A stretch of 23,514 nucleotides of DNA, taken from positions 1 through 23,514 of IMG/VR virus record IMGVR_UViG_3300023235_000139. One strand, given 5' to 3'. Shown here in pieces: positions 7,167 to 13,683 of the stretch. Source of the DNA: a virus. Position numbers and translations under genes: made by a program. The notes under the pieces were generated by a model. It ran no database searches. It worked only from the letters and a program-made list of their open reading frames with translations, and had not been told where the DNA came from. Position 1 is the first letter of the stretch. Each line of letters opens with the position of its first letter.

Positions 7167-7248
7167 AATAGGCACTCGAATACGTTGGACTTGTTAGAAA
7201 TCGAAATGAACGGGAAATGAACGAAGTGCCACGGCCTAGTCGTCGTGG

Positions 7249-7281
7249 AATTATGAATTATGAATTTTAAATTTTGAATTT
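7249..7281. repeat. AATT heptamer repeat at the gpF-like gene start
   Basis: Four heptamers (AATTATG, AATTATG, AATTTTA, AATTTTG) and a partial unit span the start of the next gene. The units supply an in-frame ATG at 7253 that runs into a TAA at 7268, just before the TTG at 7274. The gene therefore has no usable ATG at its beginning. Confidence 0.7.
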
Positions 7282-8614
7282 CCCAAAAAACAAATACTAT
7301 CTCGTCACCAAAGGGCTTATTGAAGCGCGGAAGATATATGCGATAATCCGAAAGGATGAATATGATAAGATTGCGGCGGAGCTACAGGATCTCTTGGTTC
7401 GCAGTTGGAATGAGGCGACAACCGAAGCGATTCGCGATGTAATTCGGGCAACCAACAATAGATTGGCGTTCACCAACGAGATGCTGGACGAGATGATTGC
7501 CGCACTTAAGCCCAAGCTCGGCGCTGCCTTTGCTGGGAATGTGGCAAATACCATGCTCGAGATTCAAGCGAGTACGTACTCCCTAGGAATGAAAGACATT
7601 CTAGGAATCTCGCCGTCGTTGAACTTGGTAGACAATAAGGCACTGGAAGCTCTTGCACGTTACGCCAACTATCCCGTAATGCATCACTTCGATGCTCAGC
7701 TCGAAGGCAAGATTCGCGAATTTGGCTCCAAAATTATAAGCGAAGGCTTAAACCGTGAGGAAGCCGGAAAGCTCTTTGAGGATGAATTTGCAAAAAAATA
7801 CGACCTTCAATCCTTCCGATACTGGCAAGGCTATGCGAATCATGTTGTCACTGATACCAGGGAATCGGGTAGAATTAGTGCCTACGAGCAAGCCGAAGTG
7901 GAGTATGCAGAAGTGCGAGCCATTCTAGATCACCGAACTACGGAGATCTGCCGACACATGCACGGACGCAGAATTTTGGTGTCTGAACTTAGAAGAGTTG
8001 AAGATATCAAGTTGGCCAATCCAGATCCCTCAAAAATAAAAGACATTATGCCATGGGCGAGCGCCAAATCGGTAAGTGAGAGCAAAACTACCAAACTCCC
8101 TGATGGAGCCCTAAAACCACCGTACCATTTCAACTGCAGAACACGAACGGTAATGGCGCGAGAAGTAAGCGAACGCAATCAAGTTTCTGGCACTTCAATG
8201 GGCAAAGGTGTTGGAGCCGATGATAAGAAAAAGCTGAATAGTCTTACCGATGAGGAATACAGCAATTGGATGCAGACCATTCGTGGCAAGCGCAAGTTCG
8301 GCTTTGCGCCCGATCAGATTGAAGAGCAGCTGAAAGAATATGCCAGCAGCTTGGGCTTGAAAACCGCCGACAAAGACGCCTACCTCAAAGCCGGGCAAGG
8401 TATCGTTCGAAATGCTACGGGCGTAATTGCCAAGGTGAACAATACTGCAGACGGCAAACGACAGTTCAACTTTCATTTCTTTTCGGCTGCCGGCGTTGCC
8501 GTAGTGGGTGATGATCTGCTCTTCCACTCCATTAAAGGATTAGAAGATTCCGCCAAGAGCTTCGCCGGGAGTCTCAGTAATGGCTTGAAGCTCGGTGGTA
8601 GCTGGGATGAGTAG
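7274..8614 (+). CDS. Mu gpF-like head morphogenesis protein
   Basis: A 446-aa minor head protein of the Mu gpF/SPP1 gp7 family, which associates with the portal during procapsid assembly and may enter the cell with DNA. The diagnostic part is DHRTTEICRHMHGRRI (about residues 219-234), followed by KPPYHFNCRTRT (about 281-292): conserved Cys/His residues with a proline-rich link. The N-terminal 200 residues are helical. After about residue 300 a further 145 residues follow, including a beta-rich end (NFHFFSAAGVAVVGDDLLFH), which could be a separate C-terminal domain. The start is uncertain: TTG 7274 lies in a heptamer repeat, with a stop at 7268. The 107-base gap before it breaks the otherwise tight operon. 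Confidence 0.85.
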   Translation: MNFPKNKYYLVTKGLIEARKIYAIIRKDEYDKIAAELQDLLVRSWNEATTEAIRDVIRATNNRLAFTNEMLDEMIAALKPKLGAAFAGNVANTMLEIQASTYSLGMKDILGISPSLNLVDNKALEALARYANYPVMHHFDAQLEGKIREFGSKIISEGLNREEAGKLFEDEFAKKYDLQSFRYWQGYANHVVTDTRESGRISAYEQAEVEYAEVRAILDHRTTEICRHMHGRRILVSELRRVEDIKLANPDPSKIKDIMPWASAKSVSESKTTKLPDGALKPPYHFNCRTRTVMAREVSERNQVSGTSMGKGVGADDKKKLNSLTDEEYSNWMQTIRGKRKFGFAPDQIEEQLKEYASSLGLKTADKDAYLKAGQGIVRNATGVIAKVNNTADGKRQFNFHFFSAAGVAVVGDDLLFHSIKGLEDSAKSFAGSLSNGLKLGGSWDE

Positions 8615-8660
8615 CATAACGTGCCGGGCTATGTTCAGTTGATTTTAGCGAGCGTTATGT
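8615..8660 (+). other. attC-like site 1, left edge of cassette island
   Basis: CATAACG (8615-8621) and CGTTATG (8653-8659) form outer arms, with inner GCTA/TAGC pairing (8628-8631 with 8646-8649 approximately). The right arm includes GTTATGT (8654-8660), comparable to the integron R' core GTTRRRY, though one position departs from consensus. It begins directly at the stop of the gpF-like gene. The size and nested arms match folded attC sites. Confidence 0.42.
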
Positions 8661-8748
8661 ACGGTTTGGCTATGCAGCGTTGAGGAACGAAACGATTTAT
8701 AGGTTGTGTTATATACTGGCACGACTTTAACAACTAAAAATTAATAAA

Positions 8749-9048
8749 ATGGTACATTCTAAATTTATAATTGAAGGCGAAAACTTGATAATGGCTAAAT
8801 GCACTTTTCATAAACAACTAGCAACTGACAAAGAAAAAGTAAAAGGCGGTGGATGGTTTAGATTCGATGATAACAAGAAAGCCTTTATACTTGGTGGATC
8901 TTCTCATGACTTTGGTTATGCTGAGATGAACGATATTAAAAAGTGCATTGAAGATGGTAATGTTTACGGAAATAGCAGAATGAGTAGGAAGATGGACAAT
9001 TATAAATTTTTCTATGACACACCATCTGAATTGATAGCACTAAACTAA
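8749..9048 (+). CDS. Unknown cassette protein, probably truncated
   Basis: A 99-aa protein (MVHSKFIIEGENLIMAKCTFHK...) not recognised. Glycine/aromatic stretches such as GGGWFRFDDNKKAFILGGSSHDFG suggest a compact alpha/beta fold with no membrane segment. Codons are far AT-richer than those of the head genes. No Shine-Dalgarno is seen; a shorter start at the internal MAKCTFHK is possible. The reading ends at 9046-9048, but coding character continues in the -1 frame to 9206, so this may be the front part of a roughly 150-aa gene broken by an indel. Confidence 0.55.
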   Translation: MVHSKFIIEGENLIMAKCTFHKQLATDKEKVKGGGWFRFDDNKKAFILGGSSHDFGYAEMNDIKKCIEDGNVYGNSRMSRKMDNYKFFYDTPSELIALN

Positions 9049-9206
9049 GTTCTTGTATATACTCGGATGATGCTATTAAAATTTTAGAAGATGCAGGATT
9101 AAAATTAAATACTGATTTTGTGACAGGAAATGATTCTCCAAGAGGTGGGAAAACAGGGAACTTTGTTGAATTAACCTCTAAAGGAAAAACAAAAGCAATC
9201 AAATAA
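9030..9206 (+). pseudogene. 3' part of a frameshifted cassette gene
   Basis: In the frame one base back from the preceding ORF, a stretch of about 58 codons stays open and reads IYSDDAIKILEDAGLKLN, then DFVTGNDSPRGG and ends ...KTKAIK. It has no ATG, GTG or TTG near its beginning, yet its TAA overlaps the ATG of the next gene as TAATG, the hallmark of a natural gene end. This suggests it was once fused to the 8749 reading frame and lost or gained bases between about 9027 and 9046. A sequencing error would look the same. Confidence 0.5.
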
Positions 9207-9469
9207 TGGATAATAAACAATCATCAGAAATCCGTCAGGATTTAATTCTGACCTATTTAAAAAACAGAATGAAAGAAAAAAAAGTTACTCAAAATAAACT
9301 TGCTGAAATACTGCAAGTAAGTGTAATTACTTTAATAAGATACTTTAAAAAAGAAACACAAATGCCTTTAGGTGTGTATTTAGAAATATGTGTTGCTTTG
9401 GAATTAAGACCTTATTTAATACCAACTGAAAGCGATAATACTGAAATGCAACGAATGTTTTTAAATTAG
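9206..9469 (+). CDS. XRE-family HTH regulator
   Basis: An 87-aa protein with an XRE-type helix-turn-helix, VTQNKLAEILQVSVITLIRY (about residues 26-46), then a typical helix pair ending MPLGVYLEICVALELRPYLI (about 54-73). It probably binds DNA as a dimer and regulates its own cassette or the preceding gene; in toxin-antitoxin pairs such proteins follow the toxin, but no toxin fold is recognised next to it. It is coupled to the upstream reading frame by TAATG. Composition is very AT-rich (for example 12 G/C in the 60 bases 9241-9300). Confidence 0.75.
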   Translation: MDNKQSSEIRQDLILTYLKNRMKEKKVTQNKLAEILQVSVITLIRYFKKETQMPLGVYLEICVALELRPYLIPTESDNTEMQRMFLN

Positions 9470-9514
9470 TTTTTTTAGCGCATGAGTGGTCGCCTTTTTT
9501 TTATTTTATTGTAG

Positions 9515-9567
9515 ATAACGGAAATAATATGAGCCGTTTTTTCTATGGCTTATATTTGGTGTTAGGC
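9515..9567 (+). other. attC-like site 2, between cassettes
   Basis: TAAC (9516-9519) pairs with GTTA (9561-9564). Inside it AATATGAGCC (9526-9535) pairs with GGCTTATATT (9547-9556) over ten positions with one G-T wobble. The right core is GTTAGGC, an exact match to GTTRRRY. The stem-loop with unpaired spacer between core and inner stem, about 50 bases long, is the classic attC layout. It lies 46 bases after the XRE stop and 47 before the methyltransferase start. Confidence 0.52.
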
Positions 9568-9614
9568 ATCTGTATTTTTTAATTTTTTAGGGAGGGATTT
9601 TTTAATTTAATTAT

Positions 9615-10247
9615 ATGAGCGAAATAAACTTTTACAATATAGACAACATCGAGTTTATGAAAACTAAACCTGATAACTTTTACGACCTTGCAATAGTAGA
9701 TCCGCCTTATGGATATGGGAATAAAGAAACGGCAATACTTAATTTTAGAATGGAGGCGCAAGAAAAGGATTGGAATATTGCACCAACTGAGGAATATTTT
9801 AAAGAACTGTTTAGGGTTTCTAAAAACCAAATTATTTGGGGCGGAAACTACTTCCCGTTTATTTGGGGGTTTGGTGGTAGATGCTTCATTTATTGGCATA
9901 AAGGAAACCCAGTGCCAAATTTTGCAGATGGTGAACTTGCCTGGACATCTTTTGATAAGAATGCCATACAAATAGATTATCGATATTATGGTAATCTGCA
10001 AGGCAAAACAAGCGCCACTAAAAAACTACACCCAACACAAAAGCCAATATACTTATACAGAAAAATACTAACCGAATTTGCGGAAAAGGGATTTAAAATA
10101 TTAGACACGCACGGAGGAAGCCACACACACGCAATTGCAGCCGATATGGAGGGATTTGATTTAGATATTTGCGAAATAGAAAAGGAGTATTTTAATAATG
10201 GTAAAAAGGCTTTTAATGAATACAGAAGCCAACCTAAATTGTTTTGA
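9615..10247 (+). CDS. Orphan DNA methyltransferase, N6-adenine/N4-cytosine type
   Basis: A 210-aa S-adenosylmethionine-dependent DNA methyltransferase. Catalytic motif IV is DPPYGYG (residues 29-35), near the N-terminus, and HPTQKP (139-144) precedes the cofactor-binding region ILDTHGGSHTHAIAA (162-176) and GFDLDICEIEKEYF. That order, motif IV before the AdoMet site, fits the beta class, and the short length fits phage versions. The glycine loop (THGGSHTHA) departs from FxGxG in a way common in phage homologues. There is no partner nuclease, so it is probably protective or regulatory. GGAGG lies about 18 bases before the ATG, too distant for a normal ribosome binding site. Confidence 0.88.
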   Translation: MSEINFYNIDNIEFMKTKPDNFYDLAIVDPPYGYGNKETAILNFRMEAQEKDWNIAPTEEYFKELFRVSKNQIIWGGNYFPFIWGFGGRCFIYWHKGNPVPNFADGELAWTSFDKNAIQIDYRYYGNLQGKTSATKKLHPTQKPIYLYRKILTEFAEKGFKILDTHGGSHTHAIAADMEGFDLDICEIEKEYFNNGKKAFNEYRSQPKLF

Positions 10248-10284
10248 AAAAACAAAAGAGCGGTGGATTTTTATTTTTTATTGT

Positions 10285-10377
10285 GCATAACACCAAGCTA
10301 ACGTGGGTTACTATCCATGTTAGCAACTGTTACATGGTGAGATACCAGCGTCCCACCATGTAACACCGGTGTTATGC
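10285..10377 (+). other. attC-like site 3 with nested hairpins
   Basis: Outer arms GCATAACACC (10285-10294) and GGTGTTATGC (10368-10377) are perfect complements. They enclose two hairpins: GCTAACGTGG/CCATGTTAGC (10297-10306 with 10315-10324, one G-T wobble) and the perfect GTTACATGGTG/CACCATGTAAC (10329-10339 with 10354-10364). The whole can fold as a three-way junction. The right core reads GTTATGC. The first hairpin plus outer arms resembles an attC; the second hairpin may be a repeat inserted into it. Confidence 0.5.
10328..10374. repeat. Palindromic dispersed repeat, second copy
   Basis: Positions 10328-10356 match 28 of 29 bases of the reverse complement of 2043-2071, and 10354-10374 match 2060-2080 exactly. 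The block includes the perfect 14-base palindrome TAACACCGGTGTTA (10361-10374). Two self-complementary parts side by side, found in both coding and noncoding settings, indicate a REP-like or miniature mobile repeat. Confidence 0.72.
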
Positions 10378-10434
10378 CAGGCGGAATTTATAGCTATTCT
10401 TTTTTAGCTCAGATTTTTGTAAAATTGACGAAGA

Positions 10435-10468
10435 AATTATGAATTCTAAATTTTTAATTTTGAATTAG
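10435..10468. repeat. AATT heptamer repeat, intergenic
   Basis: Four heptamers (AATTATG, AATTCTA, AATTTTT, AATTTTG) followed by AATTAGG. An inverted unit, AATTCAAAAT, follows at 10481-10490. Same family as the blocks at 1403, 2489 and 7249. Confidence 0.68.
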
Positions 10469-10496
10469 GATCTTGTCTTTAATTCAAAATCCATTC

Positions 10497-10513
10497 CGTA
10501 CACCTCTTGTACG
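10497..10513. promoter_or_regulatory. Late-control dyad, copy 2 (protease side)
   Basis: CGTACA-CCTCT-TGTACG, differing from the copy at 3724-3740 only in the central base. TTATAC, a possible -10, starts about three bases after the dyad, and the protease ATG is 60 bases downstream. It probably drives or controls the protease-capsid block as a separate transcription unit. Confidence 0.5.
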
Positions 10514-10572
10514 TTTTATACCATTCCCACCCTTTTTATTTTGCCGTCAGATACTAATCTAATTCTGATCGG

Positions 10573-11703
10573 ATGCCCCAGGCCAAACCAAAACGCCGTC
10601 TCAAAAATCTAACCGTTGAGTTCATCTCCCTGGTAGATGCCGGTGCGAATAAGCGCGAAGTCATTTACAAAAATGCTGATGCTAATTCACTCGAAAATAA
10701 CGTTGCTAAGACCATCGAAATTCGCAAAGTAGATGATGAGCAAGGTCTTGTGTATGGTATTGTATATGCTCCCGATGAATCTGATGCTCACGATGACACG
10801 ATGCTTGCCGCCGATATTAAGAAAGCCGCGCATGAATTTCTTGCTGCCGGCAAAACCAATCGCGTAGATAAGCAGCACGATCAAAATCCCGATAAAGGCT
10901 ATGTTGTAGAAAGCTACATTATTGGCAAAGCGGACGCCAATTTCCCCTCTGATCCAATTGGCTCCTGGGCGGTAGTGATTAAAGTAACCGACGAAGCCAC
11001 CAAAAAAGAACTTAAAGATGGCGAGATCAAAGGTATAAGTATGGAAGGTTTTGCTGAAGTCGAAAATCTAGAAGACGAAACCCCTGTAGAAAAAGCGGAA
11101 TTCATTATTTCTGAAGTGAAGAAATACATCGACGAGAAATTCCCGTCCATCAAAAAACTATTTAAAAATGGCGAAGAAATGAATACTACCAAACAGTCAG
11201 TGACCGATTTTGCAGAAATATTAAAAAGCCTAGATGGCAAGACAGAAGAGGAGTTTATTGCCATTCAGAAGAGCTTCGCCGATTCCCTGGTAGACAATCA
11301 ACTTCGCCAAGCGGTGTTCGCGCTAGAATCTTCCAGCTATGAGATTATGAGATCCGATTCTATATCAGACAAAAAGGCGGCATTAGTTACCAACGCTGGT
11401 GAATTCGCAGACTATGTATCCGGGCTAACCATTTCAAAATCAAAAACCCCAAAAAATGAGGACACATCCATGTCTGAAGTAACAAAAGAAGCAACCGATG
11501 TGGAGAAATCCGAAGGTGGTGATGAAAAGAGCCCGGAACTCCAGGCTATCGAAAAATTAACGTCAACCGTAACGGAGCTTGGCAATCGCATTGAGAAGGT
11601 CGAGAAGACTGCCGGTATCAGTAAGGCTAATTCCGGACAAGATGATGGCGAGCATGTAGAGAAGAGCTACAGCGCAGACGCTCCTCTTAATATTTTCGGA
11701 TAA
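10573..11703 (+). CDS. XkdF-like prohead protease fused to scaffold
   Basis: A 376-aa protein with an N-terminal protease domain (about residues 1-165) of the XkdF/peptidase S78-like family: VYGIVYAPDESDAHDD (60-75), RVDKQHDQNP with a candidate catalytic His (about 102), and GISMEGFA with a candidate Ser (about 156). The remaining 200 residues are acidic, lysine-rich and helical, ending in a coiled-coil-like segment (ELGNRIEKVEKTAG). That is the usual form of a scaffold released by proteolysis during capsid maturation. It directly precedes the capsid gene. The ATG at 10573 has only a weak GATCGG upstream; no better start exists. Protease-scaffold fusion is a known arrangement; the cut site is not visible. 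Confidence 0.82.
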   Translation: MPQAKPKRRLKNLTVEFISLVDAGANKREVIYKNADANSLENNVAKTIEIRKVDDEQGLVYGIVYAPDESDAHDDTMLAADIKKAAHEFLAAGKTNRVDKQHDQNPDKGYVVESYIIGKADANFPSDPIGSWAVVIKVTDEATKKELKDGEIKGISMEGFAEVENLEDETPVEKAEFIISEVKKYIDEKFPSIKKLFKNGEEMNTTKQSVTDFAEILKSLDGKTEEEFIAIQKSFADSLVDNQLRQAVFALESSSYEIMRSDSISDKKAALVTNAGEFADYVSGLTISKSKTPKNEDTSMSEVTKEATDVEKSEGGDEKSPELQAIEKLTSTVTELGNRIEKVEKTAGISKANSGQDDGEHVEKSYSADAPLNIFG

Positions 11704-11740
11704 GCGACCAACCCAACCCCCAATTTCAAAAACTACGATT

Positions 11741-12688
11741 ATGCCTAATCTATTAACCAACGAAGAAATTCAAGCGCTTGTACAAAAAGCGGCGATTCTT
11801 ACAACTACCGGTGGGCAATTGTCCCCCAAACAAGCATCCGATTTTGTAAATCTGATGACCGATCAAACAACCGTTCTGCAACAAATGCGGGTAATCTCCG
11901 ATATTGAGACTAGCTACGATGTAGATGGCTTAGAATTCGGCGATCCTGTGATTCGCGCTCCTGGTGAAACGCTTACTTCAGACGGTGGCGATCCTCGCGA
12001 CCCTGATATGCCTCGCCTACGATTAACACCCGTGAAATTCCAAGCCGATGTTAACCTGTCGTATGACTTCATTCGCAAGAATGTGAGCAAGGAAAATGCC
12101 GAGCAAGAAATCAACGCCGCTATTGCTAAGCGAATCGGTATGGATATCGTGAACCTCGTGTTCAACGGTGATACTTCTCTCGCAAACGATACCGCACAAA
12201 ATAAAGCACTTCGTATTATTGATGGCTTGATAAAACAAGTTAAAGCGGATGCGCAAGTGAACGATTTTGTTGTGGGAGCTTCACCTACTTATGTAGGTGC
12301 AAACTCAGAATTCGGCAAGGCTCTATCAACCATTCCGAAGCAATACCGCGACAATCGTGACGCATTGATTCACTTCTGTTCGGTGGATACGATGGACGAT
12401 TATGAGGATGAAATCGCAGATCGCCCAACTGCAGCTGCTGATAATGTGCTATTTGGCACTAACAAAATCAGCATGCACAAGCGTGTTAAGATTGCAGCTC
12501 CGTTTGGCTTCCCGGATAACAAAATCTTATCCAGTGTGGCTTCCAACTTTGTGGTGGGATTCGGTCGCAACATGAAGATGTACCGCCAAGAACAGCACAG
12601 AAAGCAGCAAGTAGAGCTTACTATTGTAGGTGATATCGATTGCGGATTTGTGTTTGACCGCGCGATTGCATTCGGCGAGCAGGCTTAG
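11741..12688 (+). CDS. Major capsid protein, HK97 fold
   Basis: A 315-aa protein that forms the icosahedral shell. Signs of the family are position directly after the protease/scaffold, the appropriate length for a mature-size capsid protein without its own delta domain, an N-terminal helix (TNEEIQALVQKAAIL), the segment VISDIETSYDVDGLEFGDPV leading into the E-loop-like region, and the C-terminal KMYRQEQHRKQQVELTIVGDIDCGFVFDRAIAF, a typical closing beta segment of XkdG-like capsids. No Shine-Dalgarno is evident in the 37-base leader. A stem-loop terminator follows, which fits high-level expression of this gene relative to those after it. Confidence 0.85.
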   Translation: MPNLLTNEEIQALVQKAAILTTTGGQLSPKQASDFVNLMTDQTTVLQQMRVISDIETSYDVDGLEFGDPVIRAPGETLTSDGGDPRDPDMPRLRLTPVKFQADVNLSYDFIRKNVSKENAEQEINAAIAKRIGMDIVNLVFNGDTSLANDTAQNKALRIIDGLIKQVKADAQVNDFVVGASPTYVGANSEFGKALSTIPKQYRDNRDALIHFCSVDTMDDYEDEIADRPTAAADNVLFGTNKISMHKRVKIAAPFGFPDNKILSSVASNFVVGFGRNMKMYRQEQHRKQQVELTIVGDIDCGFVFDRAIAFGEQA

Positions 12689-12707
12689 AAACTAAACCCC
12701 TGATAGA

Positions 12708-12741
12708 AAAGGTCGGTGCTCTTGTGTGGGTGCCGACCTTT
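12708..12741 (+). terminator. Stem-loop terminator after the capsid gene
   Basis: AAAGGTCGG (12708-12716) and CCGACCTTT (12733-12741) form a perfect 9-bp stem with a 16-base loop. A and T runs are built into the stem, so it could act on both strands. The following T run is short, which suggests partial termination. Confidence 0.65.
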
Positions 12742-12789
12742 ACAATCATTTCGATTTAATGAACTACACTTTAACCAAATTTTAGACCC

Positions 12790-13314
12790 ATGAAAAAATT
12801 ACTTCACAACTTTTTAATGATTTTCGCGGTAATTGCCGCTTTTGCGATTCCGTTGCAGGCACAAACCTATGACAGCGCCGTTACGGTAGTAGAAGGCAGT
12901 ACCTTCATCAGATATACAGGCTCAGCAGAGGTCACCACAACCGAAAGCACGTACACCCAAGCCATGTTTCTTGCGGATGCAAGTGCAAATTATGCGTTTA
13001 TCGCTGCAAGTTTGCCTGATGTTACAGGCACCGAGGACGTGAATGTTCTCGTAGAATTCAGCAATGATCTATTGAACTGGACGGCAGGTGGAACTACCGT
13101 GATTGATCAACTTACCACTACAGCTAGGTATGATACTCTTAATTCCGTTGCAGGTACAGAATTCACGTATTGGAAAGGATCGGTATGGTTCAGGCTTGTT
13201 TTTGATGGTCAGACTGGTAATCCCACCAACACCGCGTCCTGGAATGTGATTTTGCCCAAGAATGCAGGCGCACCCCTAAAAGGCGCAGCAAACGCTGTTA
13301 ATAGACGAACCTAG
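12790..13314 (+). CDS. Signal-peptide-bearing phage protein
   Basis: A 174-aa protein with a clear Sec signal peptide: MKK, then a hydrophobic core FLMIFAVIAAFAIP (about residues 8-21), then LQA before QTYD, with cleavage expected after Ala24. The mature part is rich in Thr, Ser and aromatic residues with beta-strand alternation, and contains VLVEFSNDLLNWTAGG and YWKGSVWFRLVFDGQTGN, suggesting an Ig- or jelly-roll-like domain. No family recognised. It sits directly downstream of the capsid gene, where a decoration or head-fibre protein is usual, but a cleaved signal peptide is odd for a virion protein. It could instead be exported to the envelope, for example to block superinfection. Confidence 0.75.
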   Translation: MKKLLHNFLMIFAVIAAFAIPLQAQTYDSAVTVVEGSTFIRYTGSAEVTTTESTYTQAMFLADASANYAFIAASLPDVTGTEDVNVLVEFSNDLLNWTAGGTTVIDQLTTTARYDTLNSVAGTEFTYWKGSVWFRLVFDGQTGNPTNTASWNVILPKNAGAPLKGAANAVNRRT

Positions 13315-13347
13315 AATTTTCAATTCAAATTAATACCGGACACCATT

Positions 13348-13677
13348 ATGCCAAAAACAGAATATACCCTAACTCGCCGAGGATCAATTACAGGTCCTAT
13401 TGACGAGAAGACGAAAAAGCCTAGCTACCACTACGATCGTGGTGATGTAATTAGCGAAGAGCAGCACAAAGAGCTGATTGCTCGCCACAAAGATCAGTTT
13501 GAGCTTGGCGCTAAGGATTTGAACAAATCTAAAGATCCTAAGACAAAAGCCCAGGACCAAGTAATTGCTGAACTGATTGAACGAGTAGAAGCTCTAGAGC
13601 AAGTATTAGCAGAACCCGTAGCGAAAGAAGCAGGCGAAGAGCTTGCGCCAAAATCACCGGCTAAAAACCCTAAATAA
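13348..13677 (+). CDS. Small unknown structural-region protein
   Basis: A 109-aa protein with a beta-like N-terminus (TEYTLTRRGSITGPI), a His/Tyr-containing turn (SYHYDRGDVISEE) and a helical C-terminus that looks like a short coiled coil (IAELIERVEALEQVLAE), ending in a Pro/Lys-rich tail. No family recognised. Its place between capsid-proximal and connector genes suggests a head-tail joining accessory or capsid-associated protein. Confidence 0.65.
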   Translation: MPKTEYTLTRRGSITGPIDEKTKKPSYHYDRGDVISEEQHKELIARHKDQFELGAKDLNKSKDPKTKAQDQVIAELIERVEALEQVLAEPVAKEAGEELAPKSPAKNPK

Positions 13678-13683
13678 TAGTAC

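Larger units (their letters stand above)
8655..10371 (+). mobile_element. Integron-like two-cassette insert
   Basis: An AT-rich block interrupts the head genes. If cut after the G of each GTTA core, it splits into 8655-9561 (907 bases: unknown gene remnant plus XRE regulator) and 9562-10371 (810 bases: DNA methyltransferase). Each unit starts with a short untranslated lead, has same-direction genes filling most of its length, and ends 40-50 bases after the last stop in a folded attC-like site. Sites 2 and 3 share an upstream TTTATTTT...ATTGT flank. No integrase is in the window. Cassette identity is inferred from architecture. Confidence 0.45.
10248..10572. other. Repeat-dense intergenic region before the protease gene
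   Basis: These 325 bases hold no gene. In order they contain a T-rich flank, attC-like site 3 with nested palindromes (10285-10377), an AATT heptamer block (10435-10468) with an inverted copy (10481-10490), and the late-control dyad (10497-10513). A region this long is unusual in an otherwise compact morphogenesis operon. It probably separates the inserted cassettes from a promoter serving the protease, scaffold and capsid genes. Confidence 0.6.

Noticed and set aside
7229-7248. CCACG/CGTGG inverted repeat as a terminator after the portal gene
   Set aside because: Only five base pairs with a ten-base loop and no T run follows.
9027-9048. Programmed frameshift between the 8749 ORF and the following -1 frame
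   Set aside because: No X-XXY-YYZ heptamer occurs in the window where both frames are open; a mutation is more likely.
9473-9510. Rho-independent terminator after the XRE gene
   Set aside because: A T run is present but the stem before it is only about three pairs.
8655-10371. Island as an insertion sequence or restriction-modification locus
   Set aside because: No transposase, no terminal inverted repeats at both ends, and no restriction enzyme beside the methyltransferase.
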